Positions 36,106-43,902 of a DNA stretch of 64,000 nt are shown here, one piece after another. The number at the start of each line of letters is the position of its first letter. The stretch's first letter is position 1. The stretch spans positions 1 to 64,000 of the forward strand of contig CAJTRE010000006.1 of NCBI GenBank assembly GCA_910578495.1. Direction: 5' to 3'. The DNA comes from an uncultured Dorea sp. (GTDB lineage: Bacteria; Bacillota; Clostridia; Lachnospirales; Lachnospiraceae). The notes below the pieces were generated by a model. That model was not told the DNA's origin. It saw nothing but the letters and a program-made list of their open reading frames with translations, and made no database searches. A program made the position numbers and the translations under genes.

Positions 36106-37485
36106 TCAGAATGCAGTCTTTTCCCAGTCAAGCTTCCAAAGCGATATCACAAACACAATAGAACTAAGTGTCCATGTCAAAGGATACGCCCATGCAATCA
36201 TTTGAAACTCCGGTATTACCTTGAGAATCAATGTCACGTATACCACACGCACTCCACACCAGAAGGCAAGCATCGCCGACATAGGAATAATAGATTTTCC
36301 ACATCCTCTCAACACTCCTGCCGCACAATGGGAAAATGCTAACAAGAAGAAAAAGAAGCTTACCGTTCTTCCATGCAGCGTTCCAAACTTAATAGCCTCT
36401 GCTGAATCCACAAACAGGCGAAGTCCCACAGGGCACCAGATATATAAAATAACACCTACCACTTCTGCCATGATCATACCGGAAAACATCCCAAAGGACG
36501 CTCCCTTTTTTGCTCTTTGATATTTTGCGGCTCCCAAATTCTGACTGACAAATGTCGGGAGAGCCATAGACATACTTGAAATCGGCAGAAATACAAAGCC
36601 TTCTATCTTGCTGTATGCGCCCGATCCCGACATGGCAAAAGCTCCGAAAGAATTAATATTTGTCTGAACCACAATATTTCCTATACTGATCACTGAATTT
36701 TGAATACCTGACGGCAGCCCCTGCTGAAGCACGTCTTTCATCATCCTACTGTCATATCTCAACTGCTTAAAATCAAGCTTCGTATAATCTGTCTCCCGGC
36801 ACATACGGATCACACACAGAACCATGCTTAGTCCCTGTGAAAATACTGTGGCAATAGCAGCTCCTTTTACCCCCATATCCCATCCGGCTACCAGCAAAAG
36901 ATCCAGAACAACATTTACCACTGAAGAGATCAAAAGATAATAAAGCGGATGCAGGCTGTCCCCCAAGGCACGCATGACAGCCATACAGATATTATACATA
37001 ATCACCGTCGTCACACCTGCAATATAGATCTGAAAATACGTCGTGGACTCTGGAAGAACCTCCTTTGGTATCTTCATAAGCGTCAAAAGATACGGCAGAC
37101 CGATAAGTCCCACAATGGTAGCCGCGACAGAAGATATGATTCCAAACAAAAAATTCGTATGTATGGCACAAGCTACACTTTTCTTATCTCTTGCACCAAA
37201 ATAATGTGATATAATGACACCTCCGCCCATTGCAACTCCATTAAAAAAGCCCACAATCAAAAATACCAGACTTCCGGAAGACGCCACCGCCGCAAACGCA
37301 TTGTTATCTGCGAAATTACCTACAACCCATGCATCCGCCACATTATAAAGCTGCTGTAAAAGCTGCCCCAAAAATATCGGAATCGCGAATATCGTAATAC
37401 CACCGGCAATGGAGCCCTCTGTAAGATCTGTATTTGTCAGAGATATCTTTTGAAATTTCATCCTAACTTTACCTAACATAGACAT
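36106..37485 (-). CDS. MATE-family efflux transporter
   Basis: Membrane antiporter of 459 residues with about 12 helices in two homologous halves. Typical elements are LGQLLQQLYNVADAWVVGNF in helix 1 and the mirrored NLGAAKYQRAKKG in the second half. MATE proteins export drugs or metabolites with Na+ or H+; the substrate is unknown. The ATG of MSMLGKVRM has GAGG 9 nt upstream; the longest frame begins 10 codons earlier with no site. Confidence 0.88.
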   Translation of the reverse strand: MSMLGKVRMKFQKISLTNTDLTEGSIAGGITIFAIPIFLGQLLQQLYNVADAWVVGNFADNNAFAAVASSGSLVFLIVGFFNGVAMGGGVIISHYFGARDKKSVACAIHTNFLFGIISSVAATIVGLIGLPYLLTLMKIPKEVLPESTTYFQIYIAGVTTVIMYNICMAVMRALGDSLHPLYYLLISSVVNVVLDLLLVAGWDMGVKGAAIATVFSQGLSMVLCVIRMCRETDYTKLDFKQLRYDSRMMKDVLQQGLPSGIQNSVISIGNIVVQTNINSFGAFAMSGSGAYSKIEGFVFLPISSMSMALPTFVSQNLGAAKYQRAKKGASFGMFSGMIMAEVVGVILYIWCPVGLRLFVDSAEAIKFGTLHGRTVSFFFFLLAFSHCAAGVLRGCGKSIIPMSAMLAFWCGVRVVYVTLILKVIPEFQMIAWAYPLTWTLSSIVFVISLWKLDWEKTAF

Positions 37486-37557
37486 ATGCCTTTTCCTCAC
37501 TACAAAGCAGTGCAAACCTTATGTTTCCACTGCTTATATTTATTGTTATGTTTGATT

Positions 37558-38799
37558 TTACATATTCATATTAACAGTTCCCACATACCGGATTCCATCC
37601 TCAAACACTCTCTTACCGCCAAGGGTTACAAGCTTCACATCATTTAAGCAGGTAATATCCTTGCTCAAGTCTCCGCCTACAACGAGAAGGTCTGCATCCA
37701 GTCCTTCCTTAACAAGTCCTCTCTCATTTTCCACACCTAGAACTTTTGCCGGGTTAGAAGTTGCCGTCTGGATTGCCTGTACCGGAGTGATTCCGTACTC
37801 TACCATATACTGAAGCTCTCTTGGAAGCGGCAGAAATGGTGATCCATACATTACCATATCTGTTCCTGCGAGCACTGTCACACCTGTATCATAGAACGCT
37901 TTAAAGTTATCTCTGTATGCTTTATAGGCAGGCTCAAAATACTGATAATCATTGATCTCTTTCTGCATCACCGGATCGTTTACCGGCATACCCGCATGTT
38001 TCTCCATCTGTTTTTTACAAATATCATACAAATAAGTATATGCCATAATCGTCGGCGTCCATGCAATTCCCTTTTCCTTCATCTGTCTTGCATGATCTAC
38101 TGTCATGAATGTACCATGTTCAATCGTATCAAATCCTGCGTCAATACACATCTGGATTCCCGGATTAGTTCCTGCATGTACTCCACACTTGATTCCTCTT
38201 CTATGGCATTCATCTACCGCCGCGTCAAGCTCTTCTTGCGTAAACTCTGGAATATGAGAACGATGTGTTGTCAGAACTTTTACCCACTCTGCACCGTCAC
38301 GCACCTGTCTGCGAATTTCTTTACGAATTTCCCAAGGTCCGTCAACCTGCGCTATTCCATCATCATAGCCATGTCCGCCGGTCATGCACATGCCAAGATC
38401 TACATGTGTAATTCTCGGAACTGTCACATAACCCTTTTCTGCCGCAAGTTTCAGATTTTTACAAAGCCCTTGCGGTGACGTCATATCGCGTACAGATGTA
38501 ATTCCTCTCTCAAATGCAGACTGTGCATGTTGAAGTGCGTACAATGTAATTAATTGATCATTGTAATTAAAGCTGTCTGGTTGAGAAAACCAATAGCCGA
38601 TATGTACATGCATATCACAAAGTCCCGGAAGTAACGTAGCGTCCCCGTACTCTTTTACTTCCTCATCCGGAAACTCTTTTACAAGCTCGTCCTTGGAAGC
38701 GATTTTCTTGATCTTTCCATCCCTTCCGGTAAGTACCGCCTTGTTTTCAAGAACCGTTTCTCCATCTCCGGTCATTAAATATTTTGCACTGATTATCAT
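37558..38799 (-). CDS. Metal-dependent amidohydrolase (imidazolonepropionase-like)
   Basis: A 413-residue member of the amidohydrolase superfamily. The metal-binding HxH is in LLPGLCDMHVHIG, further ligands lie in CGVHAGTN and DTIEHGTFM, and the late catalytic aspartate is in VLAGTDMVMYG. The fold is close to imidazolonepropionase, prolidase and related amidohydrolases; no pathway gene is adjacent, so the substrate is unknown. AAAGGAG precedes the ATG. Confidence 0.85.
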   Translation of the reverse strand: MIISAKYLMTGDGETVLENKAVLTGRDGKIKKIASKDELVKEFPDEEVKEYGDATLLPGLCDMHVHIGYWFSQPDSFNYNDQLITLYALQHAQSAFERGITSVRDMTSPQGLCKNLKLAAEKGYVTVPRITHVDLGMCMTGGHGYDDGIAQVDGPWEIRKEIRRQVRDGAEWVKVLTTHRSHIPEFTQEELDAAVDECHRRGIKCGVHAGTNPGIQMCIDAGFDTIEHGTFMTVDHARQMKEKGIAWTPTIMAYTYLYDICKKQMEKHAGMPVNDPVMQKEINDYQYFEPAYKAYRDNFKAFYDTGVTVLAGTDMVMYGSPFLPLPRELQYMVEYGITPVQAIQTATSNPAKVLGVENERGLVKEGLDADLLVVGGDLSKDITCLNDVKLVTLGGKRVFEDGIRYVGTVNMNM

Positions 38800-38837
38800 A
38801 GCCGCCTCTCTCCTTTGCCAATAATTTAACTTATTTC

Positions 38838-38843
38838 ATTATA
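38838..38843 (-). promoter_or_regulatory. Extended -10 promoter of the amidohydrolase gene
   Basis: On the minus strand TGTTATAAT forms an extended -10 (TGnTATAAT) about 40 nt before the start codon. No good -35 is seen at 17 bp. It lies a few bases past the PilZ terminator hairpin. Confidence 0.6.
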
Positions 38844-38850
38844 ACACAAA

Positions 38851-38889
38851 AGGCATTTCCAAACTACCTAAAATCATTTGAAAATGCCT
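38851..38889 (-). terminator. Terminator of the PilZ gene
   Basis: A 13-bp stem with one mismatch (AGGCATTTCCAAA against TTTGAAAATGCCT) is followed on the minus strand by TTTTGTG. It lies about 30 nt after the PilZ stop. Confidence 0.78.
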
Positions 38890-38919
38890 CCATTCTTGTA
38901 TGAATTTGTAATATCCTGC

Positions 38920-39276
38920 TTATTCTAAGCCGCCTTCCTCCATACGTCTCAGAAGATCATATACTTCAATCCTCTTAGCATTCATTTCTGGAAGTCCGAT
39001 AAAAATAGTTCCACAGACATAACGCTCTTCCTCTGTCTGTTCAATTCTTACTACTTTCAAAAATGCATGAATGATATCATCCGACCAGATCTTCAAAAAA
39101 GTCTCGTATACTGCCCCGATAGACAGCGGCACATCACAGATAAACCCCACTCCTGTTTTCGATACATCCAGGACTTCAATCACTGCCTCTTCTTCCTTCT
39201 CCGAACCTTCGTTCATATTCTTAATCAATAGCCGGGCCGATAGGCTCATACGCGTGCTGTTTCTCTTTTCAATCAT
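38920..39276 (-). CDS. PilZ-domain protein (probable cyclic-di-GMP receptor)
   Basis: A 118-residue single-domain PilZ protein. Both c-di-GMP-binding motifs are intact: RNSTR (RxxxR) at the N-terminus and DVSKTG (DxSxxG) about 35 residues later. Stand-alone PilZ proteins act as ligand-dependent effectors by binding partners. It has AAAGGAG and its own terminator, so it is monocistronic. The only other c-di-GMP-related gene in the window is the degenerate EAL protein at 56757. Confidence 0.85.
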   Translation of the reverse strand: MIEKRNSTRMSLSARLLIKNMNEGSEKEEEAVIEVLDVSKTGVGFICDVPLSIGAVYETFLKIWSDDIIHAFLKVVRIEQTEEERYVCGTIFIGLPEMNAKRIEVYDLLRRMEEGGLE

Positions 39277-39370
39277 TTCCGCCCACTCCTTTCACAGCAA
39301 TTCTCTCTAAATATTTTAACCTATTTGCCTAATTTTGTAAAGTAGTGCGACACTAAGCTTTTATTTCTGG

Positions 39371-39533
39371 GTAACAGTTCAGCCATAGTCGGCAAAATAA
39401 ACGAATCATGCTTGCATGAATGAGTGTATTTTACCGACTATGAGCGGAGCGCCAAATTATGAGCAAAAATAGTTGCACAGCAACGAATAGCACGTTAGTG
39501 CGGTTTTGCGAATGGCGCGGTCTGAATAGTAAC
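39371..39533. repeat. 163-bp structured inverted-repeat element at the leuA 3' end
   Basis: The left end GTAACAGTTCAGCC (39371-39384) and right end GGTCTGAATAGTAAC (39519-39533) match the family termini imperfectly. Inside are a long hairpin (CATAGTCGG...CCGACTATG with inner CATGCTTGCATG), GTTGC/GCAAC and GCAC/GTGC arms, and an enclosing GCGCCA/TGGCGC pair. The interior differs from the 9494 copy, though both hold GC-rich TGCTTGCA-type hairpins. Its last base is also the last base of the leuA stop codon. Confidence 0.75.
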
Positions 39534-41521
39534 TATTTCTGATTTCTAAACTGCATAGGAGTCATATGATAAGCTTTCTTAAACAAACGATTAAAATGCT
39601 CTACATTCTGATATCCTACGCTAAGCGAAATATTTTCTACCGTCATATTGCTGCTCTTTAATAAAGTTTTTGCTTTTTTCATCCGGACTTTTTTCACCAA
39701 TTCTCCAAAAGTCATGCCGGATTTTTCTTTAACATACTTGGAAATGTACGGCTTAGATAAGAAGAATTTTTCTGCTATATCCTCCAGTGTAATATCTGTA
39801 TAATTTGTCTGAATGTAATTCATGATCTCGATCATCCTTGCATCCTTGCATGCCTCAGTGTCTCCAAGGTCCTCAAGCTTATTCACCGCCACAATAAGCG
39901 CCTCAATGGAAGCTTTGATAATATCCGCATCAATTCCTACGCCCCAGAAAACCTTGCCGCTTCGCACAATTCCTACATAAGCTACCGCCTTCGAAGAAGA
40001 ACCTTTTGTCAGAGAATGTTCCTCATAAAAACTAAGTTCATAGCTGATATTAAAATACTGTTTCATCGCATTACTCACTGCATCCAGTCGGCCATTTCCA
40101 GTAGAAGTAATCACTCTCGTCTCTCCACCATGATTGATCGTAACCTCGGCGGTAATTCCGTCTGTCTGTTGGAAATGACACTCGTCAATGTGAAATACCG
40201 GTTTCGTATTAATATAATTATCCGAAAAAATTTGATATACCCAGTCAGGCGTCAGTTCTTTGTGCGCTTTATCGGATACGTCCTTCACCAGATAACCGAC
40301 TTCTGCTCTCATATCCTGCGGAATGTTAATACCATAGCTCTGTTTTAGAATATAATTGACTCCGCCTTTTCCAGACTGGCTGTTAATACGGATCACATCC
40401 GAATCATATTGTCTGCCCACATCCTGCGGATCAATCGGAAGATACGGAACGCTCCATGTATCACATTTCTTCTCCTCTCTCCACGCCATACCCTTAGCGA
40501 TCGCATCTTGATGAGAGCCGGAAAATGCAGTAAATACAAGATCTCCTGCATATGGCTGACGCTCATACACATGCATTCTTGTAAGTCTCTCATAAGTTTC
40601 CCGCAGATGCTTCATATCAGAAAAATCAAGTCCCGGATCTATACCATGTGAAAACATATTCATACCCATTGTAATAATATCTACATTACCAGTTCGTTCT
40701 CCATTTCCAAATAATGTTCCCTCAATACGGTCAGCGCCTGCCAGAATACCGAGTTCTGCCGTCGCAACGCCACATCCTCTGTCATTGTGCGGATGTAAGC
40801 AAAGAACTACATTGTCTCTGTATTTCAAATGTTTATGTACGTACTCTAACTGACAGGCAAATACATGAGGCATTGCATTTTCTACAGTTGTAGGAATATT
40901 GATAATCGCTTTCTTGTCTTTCGTTGGTTTCCAGACATCCAGTACCGCATTACATACTTCAACCGCATAATCTACCTCTGTTCCCGGGAAACTTTCCGGA
41001 CTGTACTGAAACGTGAAATTACCGTCTGTCTCAGAAGCCAGCTTTAAGAGAAGTTCTGCACCGTCAATTGCAATTTTTTTAATCTCTTCTTTGTCTTTCT
41101 TAAACACCTGCTCTCTCTGTGCCACAGAAGTAGAATTATACAGATGTATTACCGCATGAGGCGCCCCTTTTACAGCCTCGAATGTCTTCTTAATAATATG
41201 TTCTCTCGCCTGTGTCAGCACCTGTACCGTCACATCATCCGGAATCATATTCTTCTCAATCAATGTTCTCATAAACTGATACTCTGTCTCGGAAGCCGCC
41301 GGAAAACCAACCTCGATCTCCTTAAAGCCTACATCCACTAACATCTGGAAAAACTCCAGTTTCTCCTCCAGACTCATAGGCTCAATCAACGCCTGGTTTC
41401 CATCCCTAAGATCCACACTGCACCAGATTGGAGAATGATCGACATGGTCTTTTTTCACCCAGTCGTAGGTGACCTTGGGCGGCATAAAATACGTTCTTTC
41501 ATATTTCTGACAATTCTTCAT
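39533..41521 (-). CDS. leuA: 2-Isopropylmalate synthase fused to a C-terminal AraC-type DNA-binding domain
   Basis: The N-terminal two-thirds is a complete type II 2-isopropylmalate synthase (first step of leucine synthesis: 2-oxoisovalerate + acetyl-CoA). Catalytic motifs are SVDLRDGNQALIEPMS, LHPHNDRGCGVATAEL and GTLFGNGERTGNVD. The allosteric LeuA_dimer domain (about 440-555, with TSTGNGRLDAVSNAMKQYF) is retained. Residues about 563-662 are a full AraC/XylS two-HTH domain, including LEDIAEKFFLSKPYISKYVK and ISLSVGYQNVEHFNRLFKKA. The frame is continuous. The ATG of MKNCQKYE has AAAGGAG at 9 nt. No other leu gene is adjacent. Confidence 0.94.
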   Translation of the reverse strand: MKNCQKYERTYFMPPKVTYDWVKKDHVDHSPIWCSVDLRDGNQALIEPMSLEEKLEFFQMLVDVGFKEIEVGFPAASETEYQFMRTLIEKNMIPDDVTVQVLTQAREHIIKKTFEAVKGAPHAVIHLYNSTSVAQREQVFKKDKEEIKKIAIDGAELLLKLASETDGNFTFQYSPESFPGTEVDYAVEVCNAVLDVWKPTKDKKAIINIPTTVENAMPHVFACQLEYVHKHLKYRDNVVLCLHPHNDRGCGVATAELGILAGADRIEGTLFGNGERTGNVDIITMGMNMFSHGIDPGLDFSDMKHLRETYERLTRMHVYERQPYAGDLVFTAFSGSHQDAIAKGMAWREEKKCDTWSVPYLPIDPQDVGRQYDSDVIRINSQSGKGGVNYILKQSYGINIPQDMRAEVGYLVKDVSDKAHKELTPDWVYQIFSDNYINTKPVFHIDECHFQQTDGITAEVTINHGGETRVITSTGNGRLDAVSNAMKQYFNISYELSFYEEHSLTKGSSSKAVAYVGIVRSGKVFWGVGIDADIIKASIEALIVAVNKLEDLGDTEACKDARMIEIMNYIQTNYTDITLEDIAEKFFLSKPYISKYVKEKSGMTFGELVKKVRMKKAKTLLKSSNMTVENISLSVGYQNVEHFNRLFKKAYHMTPMQFRNQK

Positions 41522-41565
41522 GGTACGACACTCCTTTTCTATCACATTTTCTGCCACACACCAAT

Positions 41566-41578
41566 AATATGACATATT
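41566..41578. promoter_or_regulatory. Perfect palindrome upstream of leuA (candidate operator)
   Basis: AATATG-A-CATATT is an exact inverted repeat centred about 50 nt before the leuA start, next to a TTGATG-17-TATGTC promoter-like pair. Given the AraC domain on LeuA it could be an autoregulatory site; this is inference. Confidence 0.4.
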
Positions 41579-41647
41579 CCCTTGAATAATAATCATCAAC
41601 TATATTGTCTTTTTTTAACACCTTCTTATCCTAACACATGTATTTCA

Positions 41648-41680
41648 AAAAGAAAAGTGACAATATTAATCACTTTTCTT
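41648..41680 (-). terminator. Terminator of the symporter gene
   Basis: An 11-bp stem (AAGAAAAGTGA / TCACTTTTCTT) with a 9-nt AT-rich loop is followed by TTTGAAA on the minus strand, about 24 nt past the symporter stop. Confidence 0.8.
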
Positions 41681-41703
41681 GATTTATTTTAATCCATATT
41701 ATT

Positions 41704-43233
41704 TTATTTTACTTCCAGAGAACGCCTTTTCGTAATTGTTACTTTTTCCTCATAGCACTGGAAAATATCGTCCATCTTCTCCCTATCCATCTTTGGCGTA
41801 AGGACACTTACAATCGGTACAATGACAAGCCCTGCCACCATGGCGATGGCGCCTGCATTGATCGGAGACGCAATGTAATGAAGAAACATATTGGATACGG
41901 TAATGCCGACACCACCTGCAAAGCTTGCCCATACCGCTGCCTTTGTCACTCGTTTCCAGTACAGACCATACAAAAACGGCGCCAGAAACGCACCTGCAAG
42001 CGCTCCCCATGAAATTCCCATAAGCTGTGCGATAAAGGTAGGCGGATCAAGGGCAATCACTACCGATACCACAATAAAAAACACGATCAGCAGCCGCATA
42101 GTCCGTACCTGTTTTTTCTCGCTCATCTCTTTCATCACATTGTCTTTCAGGAAATCCAATGTAAGGGTAGAACTTGACGTCAATACCAGCGATGCCAGTG
42201 TGGACATGGAGGCAGATAACACCAGCACTACTACTACTCCGATCAAAATATCCGGCAGAGACGACAGCATATGCGGAATAATACTGTCAAAAATTACATT
42301 TCCGGCCGCATCATAGATGGCTTTGTCGTCGAATAACCGCCCAAAACCTCCAAGAAAATAACTTCCGCCTGCCACAACACAAGCAAACAATGTGGAAATA
42401 ACAGTTCCCGTATTGATTGCTTTCTCGTCCCTAATCGCATAGAACTTTCCAATCATTTGTGGAAGTCCCCATGTGCCAAGTGATGTCAGAATAACAACCC
42501 CCAACAGATTTAACGGATCTGGTCCGAAAAAGGAAGTAAACGCTCCCGGCTGTCCTGCCGTAATCGGTACATCACTCGGAATTTCCGCCATCTTTCTGAT
42601 TGCATCAAGAAATCCCCCCTGTCCGCTTAAGACTGCGCCAATCACTGCTACAATCCCAATCAACATAATAATTCCCTGTATAAAGTCATTAATAGCTGTC
42701 GCCATATATCCGCCCAAGATAACATAGATCCCTGTAAATACCGCCATGCCGACAACACAGTATGTATATGGAATGTCAAACGCCATCTCAAACAATCTGG
42801 AAAGACCGTTGTAAATAGACGCTGTATACGGCACTAAAAAAATAAACACAATGGCAGATGCCGCAACTTTAAGCGGCTTGCTTCCATACCGCTCTCCAAA
42901 GAAATCAGGCATCGTCTTAACATTTAAATGTTGTGTCATAACCTTGGTACGCCTTCCCAACACAACCCATGCCATCAAACTTCCAATCACCGCATTGCCA
43001 ATACCGATCCACGTACTTGCCAGCCCATATTTCCATCCAAACTGTCCTGCATAACCTACGAAAACAACTGCAGAGAAATAAGAAGTTCCATATGCAAAAG
43101 CAGTCAGCCATGGACCTACAGAACGTCCGCCAAGCACAAATCCATCTACACTTGTCGTATGTTGTCTGGAATAAAGTCCTACGACTACCATTACAGTAAA
43201 AAATACAACGAGCAGCATTAATTTCATCATCAT
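41704..43233 (-). CDS. Sodium/solute symporter (SSS family)
   Basis: Membrane protein of 509 residues with about 13 helices, of the SSS family that includes PanF, PutP and related carriers. Characteristic parts are DGFVLGGRSVGPWLTAFAYG, YFSAVVFVGYAGQFGWKYG, and the TM8 region VLSASMSTLASLVLTSSSTL with the serine/threonine Na+ site. Closest by eye to pantothenate/proline-type carriers, but the substrate is not fixed. GAGGG lies 8 nt before the ATG. It is monocistronic between its own promoter and terminator. Confidence 0.88.
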   Translation of the reverse strand: MMMKLMLLVVFFTVMVVVGLYSRQHTTSVDGFVLGGRSVGPWLTAFAYGTSYFSAVVFVGYAGQFGWKYGLASTWIGIGNAVIGSLMAWVVLGRRTKVMTQHLNVKTMPDFFGERYGSKPLKVAASAIVFIFLVPYTASIYNGLSRLFEMAFDIPYTYCVVGMAVFTGIYVILGGYMATAINDFIQGIIMLIGIVAVIGAVLSGQGGFLDAIRKMAEIPSDVPITAGQPGAFTSFFGPDPLNLLGVVILTSLGTWGLPQMIGKFYAIRDEKAINTGTVISTLFACVVAGGSYFLGGFGRLFDDKAIYDAAGNVIFDSIIPHMLSSLPDILIGVVVVLVLSASMSTLASLVLTSSSTLTLDFLKDNVMKEMSEKKQVRTMRLLIVFFIVVSVVIALDPPTFIAQLMGISWGALAGAFLAPFLYGLYWKRVTKAAVWASFAGGVGITVSNMFLHYIASPINAGAIAMVAGLVIVPIVSVLTPKMDREKMDDIFQCYEEKVTITKRRSLEVK

Positions 43234-43287
43234 AGTAAAATCCCTCTTCTTTCCACTGTCTTATTTTCTGGTTACATTTAACTTCTC

Positions 43288-43312
43288 GCTTTAAACCGTT
43301 GCGCTTTAAAGC
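43288..43312. promoter_or_regulatory. Paired GCTTTAAA boxes in the symporter leader
   Basis: GCTTTAAACC (43288-43297) and the palindrome GCTTTAAAGC (43303-43312) are spaced 15 bp apart, 20-45 bp downstream of the -10. The position suits a repressor operator or roadblock. No matching regulator is encoded nearby. Confidence 0.35.
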
Positions 43313-43330
43313 ATTAAAGTTTACTGTTAT

Positions 43331-43359
43331 AAAATAACACACATACAACTGTGTGTCAA
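43331..43359 (-). promoter_or_regulatory. Promoter of the symporter gene
   Basis: On the minus strand a consensus TTGACA (43354-43359) is 17 bp from TATTTT (43331-43336). The spacer contains a CACACA/TGTGTG inverted repeat that could be bound by a regulator. Confidence 0.75.
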
Positions 43360-43387
43360 TAAAAATTTCAAAAATATTAAGAAAAAT

Positions 43388-43422
43388 GGGTAACTATTCA
43401 GCCATGCACTGAATAGTTACCC
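43388..43422 (-). repeat. Minimal palindromic copy of the repeat family, also a likely mgsA terminator
   Basis: GGGTAACTATTCAG (43388-43401) and its exact inverse (43409-43422) flank a 7-nt CCATGCA loop: the two family termini with no interior. On the minus strand it starts 3 nt after the mgsA stop and is followed by ATTTTTCTT, so it can act as a Rho-independent terminator. Confidence 0.85.
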
Positions 43423-43425
43423 ACG

Positions 43426-43899
43426 CTACTTCATCTGTTTTACGCGATCTTGTACTGTTTTATTAAAATTCTCGACTCTTCTGCTATATGTTTCATCCAT
43501 ATACTGAGAATGAAGCATGAAATCTGCCGTCGCCAGATTATTTGCAATCGGAATATCATACACAACGGCAATACGAAGCAGCGCCTTCACATCCGGATCG
43601 TGTGGCTGCGCCTCTAACGGGTCCCAGAGGAAAATCATGAAATCAATCTGTCCCTCTACAATCTTAGCGCCAATCTGCTGATCACCGCCTAAAGGACCGC
43701 TGTTATATGCTTTTACCGGAAGATCTGTCTTATCCGCAATCAATCTTGCCGTCGTTCCTGTTCCACATAAAAAATGACTTTTTAAAATCTCTTTGTTCTT
43801 ATCACACCACTCTACAAGTTCCTTTTTCTTCCCATCGTGCGCTACTAACGCAATATGTTTTGTTTTTCCAATTTCAAACGTTACGAATTTGTCGTCCAT
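43426..43899 (-). CDS. mgsA: Methylglyoxal synthase
   Basis: Converts dihydroxyacetone phosphate to methylglyoxal and phosphate, a bypass of lower glycolysis under phosphate limitation or sugar stress. The phosphate-binding CGTGTTARLI and the catalytic-aspartate segment FLWDPLEAQPHDPDVKALLR are present, along with SGPLGGDQQIGA. The 157-residue length is normal. AAAGGAGG precedes the ATG, which is 3 bp from the upstream dehydrogenase gene, so they form an operon. Confidence 0.96.
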   Translation of the reverse strand: MDDKFVTFEIGKTKHIALVAHDGKKKELVEWCDKNKEILKSHFLCGTGTTARLIADKTDLPVKAYNSGPLGGDQQIGAKIVEGQIDFMIFLWDPLEAQPHDPDVKALLRIAVVYDIPIANNLATADFMLHSQYMDETYSRRVENFNKTVQDRVKQMK

Positions 43900-43902
43900 C
43901 GT

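Noticed and set aside
41522..41700. T-box or leucine leader-peptide attenuator before leuA
   Set aside because: No T-box sequence, no leucine-rich short frame and no competing hairpins; the hairpin at 41648 belongs to the upstream symporter gene.
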